The notes below the pieces were generated by a model that did not search any database, was not told where the DNA came from, and saw only the letters and a list, made by a program, of their open reading frames with translations. A DNA stretch of 29,722 nucleotides from an uncultured Oscillospiraceae bacterium (lineage in GTDB: Bacteria; Bacillota; Clostridia; Oscillospirales; Ruminococcaceae): NCBI GenBank assembly GCA_900548355.1, contig URKR01000022.1, positions 1 through 29,722 of the forward strand. Direction: 5' to 3'. Positions 9,223 to 16,855 of the stretch are shown here, piece by piece (the first letter of the stretch is position 1; each line of letters opens with the position of its first letter). Made by a program: the position numbers and the translations under genes.

Positions 9223-11126
9223 TCTTCCAGCTCCCCCATCCACACCGCGTTCACCGCGTCGCTGGGCATACGCCAGTCGCCGCGGGGGGAGAGGGTGACC
9301 GAACCGACCTTCGGGCCGTCGGGCAGACAGCTGCGCTTGAACTGCTGGGCGAAGAACCGCCTGTAGAAGCTGCGCAGCCAGCTTAGCAGCGTCGCGTCGT
9401 CATACCGGCCGGCAAAGGCGGCCTTGGCCAACCGGTAGATTTTGGCCGGGCCGAAGCCGAACCGCAGCACATAGTAAAGATAAAAATCGTGCAGCTCGTA
9501 CGGGCCGACCAGCGCCTCGGTCTGCTGGGCGATCGTGCCGTCGGCTTTGGCTGGCAGCAGTTCGGGGCTGACCGGGGTATCCAGAATGTCAAGCAGAACC
9601 GCTTGCAGCGCCTTGTCGCCGCAGCTATCGGCCACATACCGCACAATGTGGCGCACAAGCGTTTTGGGCACGCCGGCGTTGACGCCGTACATACTCATAT
9701 GGTCGCCGTTGTAGGTCGCCCAGCCGAGTGCGAGCTCGCTCAGATCGCCGGTGCCGATCACAAACCCGCCGTGCTTATTGGCGTAGTCCATCAGCACCAG
9801 CGTGCGCACCCGGGCCTGGCCGTTTTCGTAGGTTACGTCGTAGCAGTCGAGCGGCTGGCCGATATCGGCAAAGTGGGTTTTGACGGTATCGGCGATGCTG
9901 ACCTCGGCAAACTGCACGCCGAGCGCTTCGCAGAGCGCTTCGGCGTTTGAGCGGGTGCGCTTGGTCGTGCCGAAGCAGGGCATCGTGATTGCGACGATCG
10001 TTGAAGCCGGCTTGCCCAGAACTTTACAGGCCCGCACGGCGGCCAGCAGCGCGAGGCAGGAATCCAGCCCGCCCGAAATCCCGACGACGGCGCAGGCCGC
10101 ATGGGTGTGCTCGATCCGCTTGGCCAGCCCCTCGGCCTGGATGCGCAGAATCAGCTCGCACCGCTTTGCGCGGTCGGCGTCTGCCTGCGGCACAAACGGG
10201 GTGGGGGAGACAAAGCGCGTCAGCTTTGTCTCGCAAAGCGGCAGGTCAAAGCCGACGCTCGTGTAGCCGGCCGGCGCGGGGGCAAAGGTTGTGCTGCGGG
10301 CACGCTCCTGCTCCATGCGCTGCAAGTCGATCTCGGCGGCCGCCCAGCCGTCGCCGAAGGGCGGCGTTTCAGCCAGCAGCGCGCCGTTTTCGGCAATCAG
10401 GTTGTGGGCGGCAAAGGTCATATCGGTTGTGCTCTCGCCGTGGCCGGCGTCGGCGTACAGATAGGCACAGAGCAGCCGCCCACTCTGCCCGGTCACAAGG
10501 GCGCGGCGATAGTCGGCCTTGCCGATCGTCTCGTCGCTGGCCGAAAGGTTCGCAATCACCGTCGCGCCGGCCAGCGCGTGGGCGCAGCTCGGCGGCACCG
10601 GGGCCCAGAGGTCTTCGCACAGCTCCACCCCGAGTACAAAACTTGGCATCTGGCGGCAGCGGAACAAAAGCGAGGCGCCGAACGGCGCTTCCTGCCCGGC
10701 CAGCGCGATGCTGCGCACCCCCTGCGGGGCGGGGGCAAAGTGGCGCAGCTCATAAAACTCGGCGTAGTTGGGCAGGTGGGTCTTGGGCACAAGGCCGAGC
10801 AGTTTGCCGCGGCAGAGTACGGCTGCACAGTTGTACAGCTTGGCATCCACCCGTACCGGCAGGCCGACGAGCGCGACAAGGTCAAGCCCGGCGCTGGCCT
10901 GCAAAATCTCGGCCAGCGCGTCCTCGGCCGCGCGCAGCAGCGGCTGCTGCAAAAACAGGTCGCCGCAGGTGTAGCCGGTTAAGCAAAGCTCCGGCAGGCA
11001 GAGCAGCTTGACGCCTTCGGCCGCCGCCTTTTGCATCGCGGCGAGGATCTCGGCCTTGTTATATGGCACATCGGCCACCCGCAGACCGGGCGAAACCGCA
11101 GCCGCATGCAGAAAATCGTCTCTCAT
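9189..11126 (-). CDS. nadE: Glutamine-dependent NAD(+) synthetase
   Basis: This enzyme amidates deamido-NAD to NAD+ with ATP, taking ammonia from glutamine. It has 645 residues in two domains. The N-terminal nitrilase-type glutaminase has the Glu46-Lys115-Cys170 triad (in CLPELCLTGYTC, VPKTHLPNY and GVELCEDLW). The C-terminal synthetase has the PP-loop SGGLDS at 351-356. The length fits the fused form. The chosen start is ATG 11126-11124; AAAGGG lies 11 bases upstream, rather far, and the frame continues upstream without a better site. The last residues (ENEKLKMKN) are encoded by an A-rich repeat tract rather than by family sequence. The gene is monocistronic, with its own promoter. Confidence 0.95.
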   Translation of the reverse strand: MRDDFLHAAAVSPGLRVADVPYNKAEILAAMQKAAAEGVKLLCLPELCLTGYTCGDLFLQQPLLRAAEDALAEILQASAGLDLVALVGLPVRVDAKLYNCAAVLCRGKLLGLVPKTHLPNYAEFYELRHFAPAPQGVRSIALAGQEAPFGASLLFRCRQMPSFVLGVELCEDLWAPVPPSCAHALAGATVIANLSASDETIGKADYRRALVTGQSGRLLCAYLYADAGHGESTTDMTFAAHNLIAENGALLAETPPFGDGWAAAEIDLQRMEQERARSTTFAPAPAGYTSVGFDLPLCETKLTRFVSPTPFVPQADADRAKRCELILRIQAEGLAKRIEHTHAACAVVGISGGLDSCLALLAAVRACKVLGKPASTIVAITMPCFGTTKRTRSNAEALCEALGVQFAEVSIADTVKTHFADIGQPLDCYDVTYENGQARVRTLVLMDYANKHGGFVIGTGDLSELALGWATYNGDHMSMYGVNAGVPKTLVRHIVRYVADSCGDKALQAVLLDILDTPVSPELLPAKADGTIAQQTEALVGPYELHDFYLYYVLRFGFGPAKIYRLAKAAFAGRYDDATLLSWLRSFYRRFFAQQFKRSCLPDGPKVGSVTLSPRGDWRMPSDAVNAVWMGELEELENEKLKMKN

Positions 11127-11169
11127 AAGCAGGACAACCCTTTCTGAACAGTGTATAAACTTTACCCCT

Positions 11170-11198
11170 ATGATACCATAGCCCCTTTGGCAAGGCAA
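11170..11198 (-). promoter_or_regulatory. Promoter of nadE
   Basis: On the minus strand TTGCCT (11198-11193), a 17-base spacer and TATCAT (11175-11170) lie about 45 bases upstream of the nadE start. Confidence 0.6.
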
Positions 11199-11248
11199 GG
11201 AGAATGCGGTCTTTGCTGGATCTTTACCGGACAAAATGTAATATATAG

Positions 11249-11277
11249 TTGACAGAATGTCGGGCAAGTGGTATACT
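11249..11277 (+). promoter_or_regulatory. Promoter of the membrane/regulator cassette
   Basis: TTGACA (11249-11254), a 17-base spacer and TATACT (11272-11277) form a strong sigma-A promoter pointing to the cassette at 11493-13370. It lies back to back with the nadE promoter. The ~210-base leader holds a palindromic repeat and no open frame I can support. Confidence 0.78.
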
Positions 11278-11380
11278 GGCCTCACAACAAAGCGAGATGC
11301 TTTGCAGAGTGAAAAGTTCGGATTTGGTATTCCGGCGGCCCCTACAATCTCAACAGTTCCCCTGTGTTGCAGCCTTCCGC

Positions 11381-11404
11381 GGGCGGGCAATGCCCGCCCT
11401 TACA
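11381..11404. repeat. Partial palindromic element R3
   Basis: GGGCGGGCAATGCCCGCCC followed by TTACA matches the right arm of R2 (palindrome around AATG, then a CCCTTACA end). A second CCCCTACA end in the same orientation lies at 11338-11346, so this copy looks degenerate or rearranged. It sits in the leader of the cassette transcript. Confidence 0.5.
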
Positions 11405-11415
11405 GGTGTTTTCAA

Positions 11416-11460
11416 GGCGGCGCAGCCGCCGGGCCACCGAATCTAAACTCTCAACTCTTA
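11416..11460 (-). repeat. Composite element copy in the cassette leader
   Basis: On the minus strand AAGAGTTGAGAGTTTAGATT leads to GTGGCCCG and the palindrome GGCGGCTGCGCCGCC (11430-11416), identical in its core to the copy after nadE. This is the only copy not located just behind a stop codon in its own orientation. Confidence 0.55.
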
Positions 11461-11492
11461 TGAAAAACTCTACCAAAAAGGAGGACGCCACC

Positions 11493-11579
11493 ATGAAACA
11501 GTGCAAACGACATTTGACCGACCGCGAGGTTTTCTGGCTGGCGATGGCCGCGGCCGCCGTCGCCTGGCTGCTGCTGTGA
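11493..11579 (+). CDS. Small single-pass membrane peptide, 28 residues
   Basis: This tiny gene encodes MKQCKRHLTDREVFWLAMAA followed by a hydrophobic end (AAVAWLLL). About 12 polar, basic residues precede one predicted transmembrane helix that reaches the C-terminus. The start at 11493 has a strong AAGGAGG site 9 bases upstream, better than those of its larger neighbours, which supports real translation. An in-frame ATG at 11460 has no such site. It precedes the XRE regulator by 10 bases and is probably co-transcribed. The function is unknown; a membrane anchor or modulator of the downstream regulator/membrane protein pair is possible. Confidence 0.6.
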   Translation: MKQCKRHLTDREVFWLAMAAAAVAWLLL

Positions 11580-11589
11580 GGCGGTTGAG

Positions 11590-11793
11590 ATGGCCAAAAA
11601 TTTGAAGATGAAGGCGGCCCGGGCCGAAAAAGATATGACCCAGGCGGATCTGGCCGCCGCGGTGGGGGCGACCCGCCAGACCATCAACGCCATTGAAAAA
11701 GGGGAGTATAACCCCACCATCAAGCTCTGCCGCGCAATCTGCAAAGTGCTCGGCAAGACGCTGGACGATCTGTTTTGGGAGGATGAAGGATGA
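11590..11793 (+). CDS. Small XRE-family regulator, 67 residues
   Basis: The protein is almost only a DNA-binding domain. Residues 4-60 form an XRE helix-turn-helix (DMTQADLAAAVGATRQTINA, then IEKGEYNPTIKLCRAICKVL), like the short YozG/Cro-type regulators of Firmicutes that sit beside small membrane protein genes. The start is ATG 11590 with GAGGCGGTTGAG upstream. Its TGA stop overlaps the ATG of the next gene (ATGA at 11790-11793), which indicates translational coupling. It probably regulates its own cassette, which is the usual arrangement; no operator was identified. Confidence 0.9.
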   Translation: MAKNLKMKAARAEKDMTQADLAAAVGATRQTINAIEKGEYNPTIKLCRAICKVLGKTLDDLFWEDEG

Positions 11794-12305
11794 AACTGTG
11801 CGCCTGGTTCAAAAAGCAGTTGTTTGGCAACGAGCTGGATGAGCTGCAGCAGCAAAAGGCCGACCAGATCGGCCACCGCGGTTTCTGGCTGGCCTGGGCG
11901 CTGCTGCTGATCGCGTTGCTGATTCAGAGCATCGCCGGTGCGGATATGACCCAGATGGTTGCCGAATGGTCGATCTTTATGATTCTGTGCATCTACGGCC
12001 TGATCGAGTGGATTCGCAACGGCATCTGGACGATTGCTGATACCAAGCCCACCCTGCGCAAAAACGCAATCTGGTCGGCCGTGGCGGGCATCGCATTTTT
12101 TATCTATCTTCTGGTTCGCAACAGCCGCCAGAGCTGGTGGGAACCAGAAGACTGGTGGGGCGCGGCGATAGGCGGCGCGTTCACCGCCTTGCTCTGCCTC
12201 GGCGCTTTGCAGCTCGGCACGTATTTCTACTACAAGCGCCGCCGTACCCTCGATAACCCCGAGGAAGAACACGACGAAGATTCCGAAGAAGAGAAGAAAC
12301 AATAA
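11790..12305 (+). CDS. Four-helix membrane protein paired with the XRE regulator (possibly DUF6773)
   Basis: The product is 171 residues. After a polar start (KKQLFGNELDELQQQKADQI) come about four hydrophobic helices near residues 31-50, 58-75, 93-110 and 122-146. A charged tail rich in Asp/Glu follows (about 155-171, EEEHDEDSEEEKKQ). The N-terminal 'FGNELDE' pattern resembles small clostridial membrane proteins encoded next to YozG-like regulators (the DUF6773 group, from memory and unverified). Its start overlaps the regulator's stop. It has no catalytic motif. Function is unknown; a membrane partner in a stress-responsive or peptide-responsive cassette is plausible. Confidence 0.75.
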   Translation: MKLCAWFKKQLFGNELDELQQQKADQIGHRGFWLAWALLLIALLIQSIAGADMTQMVAEWSIFMILCIYGLIEWIRNGIWTIADTKPTLRKNAIWSAVAGIAFFIYLLVRNSRQSWWEPEDWWGAAIGGAFTALLCLGALQLGTYFYYKRRRTLDNPEEEHDEDSEEEKKQ

Positions 12306-12329
12306 ACCCGAAAGTAAGGAGAGATTCCC

Positions 12330-13370
12330 ATGCAAGAGAACACCACCCCCGAAACCGCCCGGCCGCTTGCCGAGGCCAAGCCCCTCTGGCAGCCCAAAGA
12401 GATGCTGATCTTTCTGCTTGTCGCCTTCGGGATGCCGTTTTTGATGGGCATCCCGCTGGCCATCGCCCAGCGCGTCGGCTATAACACCGACGTTTTCCCC
12501 AACGCCCAGATGTTCTACCCGGCTGCCGGCGTGATGCTGGCCTATTTCCTCACCCGCCGCCCCGGCCTGCCCCGCGGGTTCTATGTGTTCTATCTGCTCT
12601 GCACGGCGGCGCTTGTCGTCTGCTGCCTGGGTATAGTCGTCGCGCCGGGGGATATCTGGCTCGGCGCGGTGAACATCTTGGTCGTTGCCGGCAGCGTGCT
12701 GGCCTGGTTGTTCCTGCTCATCGCCAAAAAAGACCGCCGCGCCGCGGCCGGTCTGCGCTGGCGCGGCGGGTTCAAGGCGCTGGGGTATGTGGCGCTGTTT
12801 ATCCTGCTTCGCACGGCGGCCGTCTTTATCAGTATCCTGCCCTACGGCCAGATGGGCGAATACCTCGCCTACTGGACCACGTCCGCGCCCTATGTGATGT
12901 TTCTGATCCTGATCCCGAACTTCTTCCTCTCGTTTCTCGCCTTCTTCGGTGAGGAATACGGCTGGCGGTACTACTGGCAGCCCCGCATGCAGGAAAAGTT
13001 CGGCCCGCGCCGCGGCGTCGTGCTGCTCTGCCTGGCCTGGGCGCTGTGGCATCTGCCGCTGAACCTCTTCTACTATGCGCCCGAAACCGGTCTGCAGAGC
13101 TTTGTCAGCCAGATCATCACCTGCCTGTGCCTCGGCATCTTCTTCGCCTGGGCGTATCTCAAAACCGGCAATGTCTGGGTGGCGGTGCTGCTGCACTCGT
13201 TCAACAACAACCTGATCCTTGTCTATTCCGGCACCACCGTCATCAGCAACCAGACCGTGACCTGGTTCGATATCCTCGTCCAGGCGATTGTCTACGGCGT
13301 AATCTTCCTGCCATTCTTTGCCTCCAAGGTCTTTAGCAAGGCCCCGGCCGGTGCGAACGCGGCGGACTAA
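12330..13370 (+). CDS. CPBP-family intramembrane metalloprotease
   Basis: The product is 346 residues with about eight hydrophobic helices. The CPBP (Abi) signatures are intact: EEYGWR at 208-213 (motif 1, the two glutamates), His241 in ALWHLP (motif 2), and His289 with Asn292-293 in HSFNNN (motif 3). The family includes the eukaryotic CAAX prenyl protease Rce1. Bacterial members act on membrane peptides, in bacteriocin immunity or in regulated proteolysis. The start is ATG 12330 with TAAGGAGAG upstream. It is 24 bases downstream of the four-helix protein and probably in the same transcript, so that small protein or the 28-residue peptide could be a substrate (inference). Confidence 0.92.
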   Translation: MQENTTPETARPLAEAKPLWQPKEMLIFLLVAFGMPFLMGIPLAIAQRVGYNTDVFPNAQMFYPAAGVMLAYFLTRRPGLPRGFYVFYLLCTAALVVCCLGIVVAPGDIWLGAVNILVVAGSVLAWLFLLIAKKDRRAAAGLRWRGGFKALGYVALFILLRTAAVFISILPYGQMGEYLAYWTTSAPYVMFLILIPNFFLSFLAFFGEEYGWRYYWQPRMQEKFGPRRGVVLLCLAWALWHLPLNLFYYAPETGLQSFVSQIITCLCLGIFFAWAYLKTGNVWVAVLLHSFNNNLILVYSGTTVISNQTVTWFDILVQAIVYGVIFLPFFASKVFSKAPAGANAAD

Positions 13371-13383
13371 AACAGAAAAGAAA

Positions 13384-13437
13384 CAAATCCCGGCCGGCTG
13401 TGGTTTGCTGCCACAGCCGGCTGGGATTTGTGTTTTT
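13384..13437 (+). terminator. Terminator after the CPBP gene
   Basis: A 20-base-pair stem with one mismatch (starting CAAATCCC at 13384 and closing with GGGATTTG at 13423-13430) has a 7-base loop and is followed by TGTTTTT. The last bases of the decayed LysR gene on the other strand touch its T run. Confidence 0.85.
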
Positions 13438-13778
13438 ACCGGATTTCCGCCCGCTCCAGCACCAGGGCCTGCAGGGCGCGGGCGGCTGTGGAGACAAGCC
13501 GGGTGCGGGGTGCAGCCCCAGGCGGCAAACCGTTCGGCCAGCAGCCGGGCCATCGGGTAATCCTGGCGGAAGGTAATCAGCGGCGCGCCGTTCAGCGCGG
13601 CGGGGCTGTCGTAGGCTGCGCTGTCGCCCGGCGGCGGTCAGCCGGGCGCTGCGGCGGTGGGCGTCCTCCCCCAAAAACAGAGCAACGCCGAGTTCTTTGC
13701 CCAGCTTGTCCAGCGCCATGCTCAGGCTGGGCTGGGCGATGTGCAGCTGCTGCGCCGCTTTTGTAAAAAGGGGGCGCA
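13436..13778 (-). pseudogene. Decayed LysR-family regulator
   Basis: Three pieces of a LysR protein follow one another in three different frames. First is the winged-helix N-terminus KAAQQLHIAQPSLSMALDKL with GVALF...RLTAAG, lacking its usual first ~15 residues. Next comes an effector-domain segment in a second frame (NGAPLITFRQDYPMARLLAE and RFAAWGCTP). Last is a C-terminal piece in a third frame (LVSTAARALQALVLERAEIR, stop). An intact member has ~290 residues; roughly half of the effector domain is missing between the first two pieces. It is therefore a deletion product with at least two frame changes and cannot make a working regulator. It is divergent from a damaged MATE gene, a common regulator-transporter pairing. 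Confidence 0.85.
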
Positions 13779-13838
13779 GGCACACACCTTAGCGAAACCT
13801 TCATCATTCTCAAACGAAAGACCGGGAGGAGATTGGAA

Positions 13839-14225
13839 ATGAAGCAATCCCAGGCGGCGATGGACCTGACCTGCGGGCGTCCGCTGCCCCAGATTCTGCG
13901 GTTTTCTCTGCCGCTGGTGGGCACCCCGGCGGATATCTTTGCCGATGCGCGCACCTATATCCTGATTATGTTTGCCGGCATACCGGCCTCCATGCTCTAC
14001 AACTTTGCCTCCGGCGCGCTGCGGGCTGCGGGGGATTCGCGCCACCCGTTTTACTTCCTGGCCTTTTCCAGCGTGCTGAACATCTTCCTTGACTGGCTGT
14101 TCATCGCGCCGTTCGGCTGGGATGTGGCCGGCGCGGCCTGGGCCACCGTGCTCAGCCAGTTTGTCAGCGGCTTGCTTGACCTGTACTGGATCGCCGGCAA
14201 AACCGATCTTCTGCGCGGCAGCGCA
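13839..14225 (+). pseudogene. Truncated MATE-family efflux transporter
   Basis: The start is well formed (GGGAGGA, then ATG 13839) and the first ~28 residues are typical of MATE exporters (LPQILRFSLPLVG). The frame then jumps straight to TPADIFADARTYILIMFAGI, which normally lies ~85 residues later, so the first transmembrane helices are missing. Sequence like that of MATE proteins continues (SGALRAAGDSRHPFYFLAFS, LNIFLDWLFI) and stops near 14210. The whole C-terminal half of a normal ~450-residue protein is absent. The frame runs on into unrelated sequence and across the next gene. It is non-functional as a drug/Na+ antiporter. Confidence 0.85.
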
Positions 14226-14255
14226 GCCTTCCAACTGACATTTCCTTCCTACTGT

Positions 14256-14302
14256 AAAAGCGAAGAGGAGGCGGGCGTTTGCCTGCCTCCTCTTCGCTTT
14301 TT
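14256..14302. terminator. Bidirectional terminator between the MATE remnant and the ACT gene
   Basis: AGCGAAGAGGAGGC (14259-14272) pairs perfectly with 14285-14298. It is followed by TTTTT on the plus strand and by CTTTT on the minus strand. The minus-strand ACT gene's stop codon lies in its foot. Confidence 0.85.
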
Positions 14303-14756
14303 ACAACGCAAACGCTTCGCGCAGCACTTCAAGCGCAGTGTCCTCGTCCTGCTGGCGCACCAGCAGCGAAATGTCCAGATCACTTGTTGTTATCAGGGCA
14401 ATCTCCACCCCGGCGCCGGCCAGCGCCCGCAGCGCGCGGGCAGCCACGCCGCAGCTTGTGACCATCTCTTCACCGAACAGGTTGACCTTGCTGTAACCGC
14501 CTGAAATCAGCGGCGGGTGGGCCTTGGCGGCTTCGGGCAGGGCGGCCATCACGGCGGGCAGGTTGGCATAGCTTGTCGTGAAGCTGAAATCCACCTCGGC
14601 GCCGCGCGGGGCGCTCTGGCAGATCATATCCACAACGATGCCCGCTTTGGCAAACACTTCCAGGTGTTCAGCCAGGCTCTGGGCGCTGTACTGCGCGCCG
14701 GGAAAGGTTGTGAGCATGATGTCCGGTTCGCTGGTGATCTTGCTGACGCCATACAT
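14301..14756 (-). CDS. Stand-alone aspartokinase-type ACT-domain protein
   Basis: The product is 151 residues with two ACT domains and no kinase domain. The second half (KVNLFGEEMVTSCGVAARAL then RALAGAGVEIALITTSDLDI) closely follows the C-terminal regulatory region of aspartokinases, which binds lysine or threonine. The start is ATG 14756-14754 with AAAGGACGGG upstream at a long spacing. It lies directly downstream of asd-dapA-dapB-capA on the same strand, separated by a palindromic repeat. It may act as a regulatory partner of an aspartokinase encoded elsewhere or as a free amino-acid sensor (inference). Family members are often annotated only as 'ACT domain protein'. Confidence 0.82.
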   Translation of the reverse strand: MYGVSKITSEPDIMLTTFPGAQYSAQSLAEHLEVFAKAGIVVDMICQSAPRGAEVDFSFTTSYANLPAVMAALPEAAKAHPPLISGGYSKVNLFGEEMVTSCGVAARALRALAGAGVEIALITTSDLDISLLVRQQDEDTALEVLREAFAL

Positions 14757-14790
14757 GGGGCATCCCGTCCTTTCGTTTATTCAAGAGTAG

Positions 14791-14865
14791 GTAAGGGCGA
14801 GCGTGGCTCGCCCGCAGAAGGCTGCGGCGGGGAAAACGCGGGCGGATGCGGGCATCCGCCCCTGC
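14791..14865. repeat. Palindromic element R4 with GTAAGGGCG/CGCCCCTGC ends
   Basis: The left end GTAAGGGCG (14791-14799) is followed by the AGCGTGGCTCGCCC palindrome. The right arm has GGCGGATGCGGGCATCCGCC and the end CGCCCCTGC (14857-14865). It carries the same two arm modules as R2 in opposite orientation. It begins 4 bases behind the capA stop and separates capA from the ACT gene. Confidence 0.65.
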
Positions 14866-14869
14866 GAAA

Positions 14870-16069
14870 TTACCAAACCGTTTCCAGATCCAAAAACTCT
14901 TCCTCAATGCTGCCGCGCAAAACGGCTTCGATGCCGGCGCGATCCATCTGGAAATTGCCGTGCGCCGCGCCAAGTTCATCGGTATAGGCGCTGAAGGGCA
15001 GAACACGGATGTCCGCGTAGCCGGTCTCGTACTGGGTCACGGTCGGGATCAGGGCCGGGTTTTGCAGCGCCACGCTCACGCTGCCGTCCGGCGCGGTCGT
15101 CTTGACAAATTCGATCGAGAGCAGCGCCCCGATCATATTGTCGTACTGCGCCTGCGCGCTGATGAAATTCCCGAGCGAGTAGGCCACGAACGCCGGGGTT
15201 CCGTCGGCCGCGTCAAGCCATTCGGCCCCCTGGGTCACATGCGGGTGGGTGCCGATGACAAGGTCAACCCCCTGGTCGGCCAGCCACTGGGCGGTCTCGC
15301 GCTGGGCATCGGTCACGGTGTGGCTGCCCTCCACGCCCCAGTGGCAGCTCGCGATGAGCACATCGCAGGCCGGGCGCAGCGCCGCGATCTGGGCGGCCAT
15401 TGTCTCGCGGTCGTCAAGGTAGATGACGCCGTACTCGCTGTCGGCCGGCGTCGGCAGGCCGTTGGTGCTCTCGGTCCAGGAGAGATAGCCGATCGTGATG
15501 CCGTTGACGGTTTGGGTCGCGAGGTCGGCGGTCGGGTCGGCGAGGTTATAGAACCCGGCGGTGACGACATCCTCCGGCATCGCGGCCCAGTGTTCGCGCG
15601 AGGCGGCGATCCCGCCCGCGCCTTTGTCGTAGCTGTGGTTGTTTGAAAGGCTGAACACCCGGAAGCCAATATCGTACAAAGCGTTGGTGATATCGCCGGG
15701 GGTTGAAAACATCGGATAGCCGCTCGGTTCGTAGGCGTCGTTGACAAGGGTCTCCTGGTTGAGCCAGTTCACGTCGTGCGCTTCGTAAAAGCTGCGCATT
15801 GCCTCGTAGGCCGGGGCGAAGTCGTACCCTTCGCCGCCGGTACGGGCGCGGGCCTGGTTGTAAAGTCCCTCATGGATCAGGTTGTCCCCGCTGGCCGAAA
15901 ACCGCACGGTTTCCACCGCCGGCGTGGGTTCCGGTGTGGGTTCGGGCGTCGGCGCGGCGGTGGGGGCGGTTGTGGGGGCAGGCGCCGTCTCGGTCGAGGG
16001 CGGCGCGCCGCAGCCCGCCACCAGCAGGGCGGCCAGAACCGGGGCCAGCCCGCGCAGACGTATCTTCAT
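14870..16069 (-). CDS. CapA-family lipoprotein (poly-gamma-glutamate capsule-type metallophosphoesterase fold)
   Basis: The product is 399 residues. The N-terminal 20 form a lipoprotein signal with lipobox LVAGC and Cys20. A Pro/Thr-rich linker (PTAAPTPEPTPEPTP) follows, then a CapA domain with its metal-site motifs: SASGDNLIH, LNQE, LSNNHSYDKG, ASCHWGVE, GTHPHVTQG and SLGNFISA. It should be anchored outside the membrane. The family is named for capsule poly-gamma-glutamate export, but many members have no proven role. Its ATG overlaps the dapB stop (ATGA), so the two are translationally coupled, and the transcript starts at a lysine riboswitch. This suggests a link to cell-envelope amino-acid metabolism. 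No other pgs/cap genes are nearby. Confidence 0.9.
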   Translation of the reverse strand: MKIRLRGLAPVLAALLVAGCGAPPSTETAPAPTTAPTAAPTPEPTPEPTPAVETVRFSASGDNLIHEGLYNQARARTGGEGYDFAPAYEAMRSFYEAHDVNWLNQETLVNDAYEPSGYPMFSTPGDITNALYDIGFRVFSLSNNHSYDKGAGGIAASREHWAAMPEDVVTAGFYNLADPTADLATQTVNGITIGYLSWTESTNGLPTPADSEYGVIYLDDRETMAAQIAALRPACDVLIASCHWGVEGSHTVTDAQRETAQWLADQGVDLVIGTHPHVTQGAEWLDAADGTPAFVAYSLGNFISAQAQYDNMIGALLSIEFVKTTAPDGSVSVALQNPALIPTVTQYETGYADIRVLPFSAYTDELGAAHGNFQMDRAGIEAVLRGSIEEEFLDLETVW

Positions 16070-16833
16070 CCCAGTTTCCCCCGCAAAAGATCGCTCATTG
16101 TGTAGTAGCCGGCCGCCTGTCCGTCGAGGAAGAGAGCGGCCTGCACCGCGCCGTCGGCAAAGACGCCGCGGCTTTGAGCGGTGTGGGCGATGGTCAGCAC
16201 TTCCTCCGGCCCGCAGAACAGCACGTCGTGGTCGCCGACAATCCCCCCGCCCCGTACCGAAGCGATACCAAGCTCCTGCGCGCCGCGCTTCTGGCGCACG
16301 TCGTGCCGGTCATACACATATTCATACGCGCCGCCGGCCTGGGCGTTGATCGCATCGGCAATCATCAGAGCGGTGCCGCTCGGCGCGTCAAGCTTGTTGT
16401 GGTGGTGCTTTTCGACGATCTCAATATCGAACTCGGCCCCGAGCAGCGCCTGCGCGCGCTTGCAGAGCTCGATCAGCACATTGATGCCGAGCGACATATT
16501 GGCGCTACGGAAGATCGCGACCCGCTCGCTCGCGGCCTCAATCTCGGCTTCCTGCTCTTTCGAAAGCCCGGTCGAGCAGAGCACGCAGGGCAGGCCGTGC
16601 TCGGCCCCGTACCGTGCCGCGGCCGCCGCCCCGGCGGGGGAGGAAAAATCAATCACAACGCCGCGGGCCGAAGCCGGCAGGTCGTCAAGGCTGGCATAGA
16701 CAGGGATTTCGCCGATTTGGCCGGACTGCTGGTCAATGCCGGCGACGACACGGCAGTCATCCCGCGCCGCGATTTTTTCAAGCAGCGCGCGGCCCATCCG
16801 CCCGCCGATGCCCTGCAAAATGATGTTGGTCAT
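16066..16833 (-). CDS. dapB: 4-hydroxy-tetrahydrodipicolinate reductase
   Basis: This enzyme reduces the DapA product with NAD(P)H to tetrahydrodipicolinate, on the way to diaminopimelate and lysine. It has 255 residues from the ATG at 16833-16831, which has AAAAGGAAG upstream. An ATG 18 bases further upstream overlaps that site and is rejected. The Rossmann motif is GIGGRMG (8-14). The catalytic signature is EKHHHNKLDAPSGTA, with His143 and Lys147 at the positions of E. coli His159 and Lys163. It is the third gene of the riboswitch-led operon. A perfect 16-base-pair hairpin lies between dapA and this gene. Confidence 0.96.
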   Translation of the reverse strand: MTNIILQGIGGRMGRALLEKIAARDDCRVVAGIDQQSGQIGEIPVYASLDDLPASARGVVIDFSSPAGAAAAARYGAEHGLPCVLCSTGLSKEQEAEIEAASERVAIFRSANMSLGINVLIELCKRAQALLGAEFDIEIVEKHHHNKLDAPSGTALMIADAINAQAGGAYEYVYDRHDVRQKRGAQELGIASVRGGGIVGDHDVLFCGPEEVLTIAHTAQSRGVFADGAVQAALFLDGQAAGYYTMSDLLRGKLG

Positions 16834-16855
16834 GGTGCACTTCCTTTTCAAAACC

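Noticed and set aside
11127..11390. An 88-residue N-terminal extension of nadE
   Set aside because: It would run through the nadE promoter and the opposing TTGACA-TATACT promoter, and NadE proteins start near the ATG at 11126.
11451..13553. A 700-codon minus-strand frame across the membrane cassette
   Set aside because: It is antisense to four supported genes. Only its first part, within the LysR remnant, resembles a protein, and that piece belongs to the pseudogene.
13333..13785. An intact small LysR-type regulator of 150 residues
   Set aside because: Only the helix-turn-helix part is LysR-like. The rest of that frame is unrelated, while the true effector-domain pieces continue in the other two frames.
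13833..14504. A 223-residue MATE-like protein as a functional gene
   Set aside because: It lacks the first helices and the whole C-terminal half. Its last ~90 residues are translated from the terminator and the antisense of the ACT gene.
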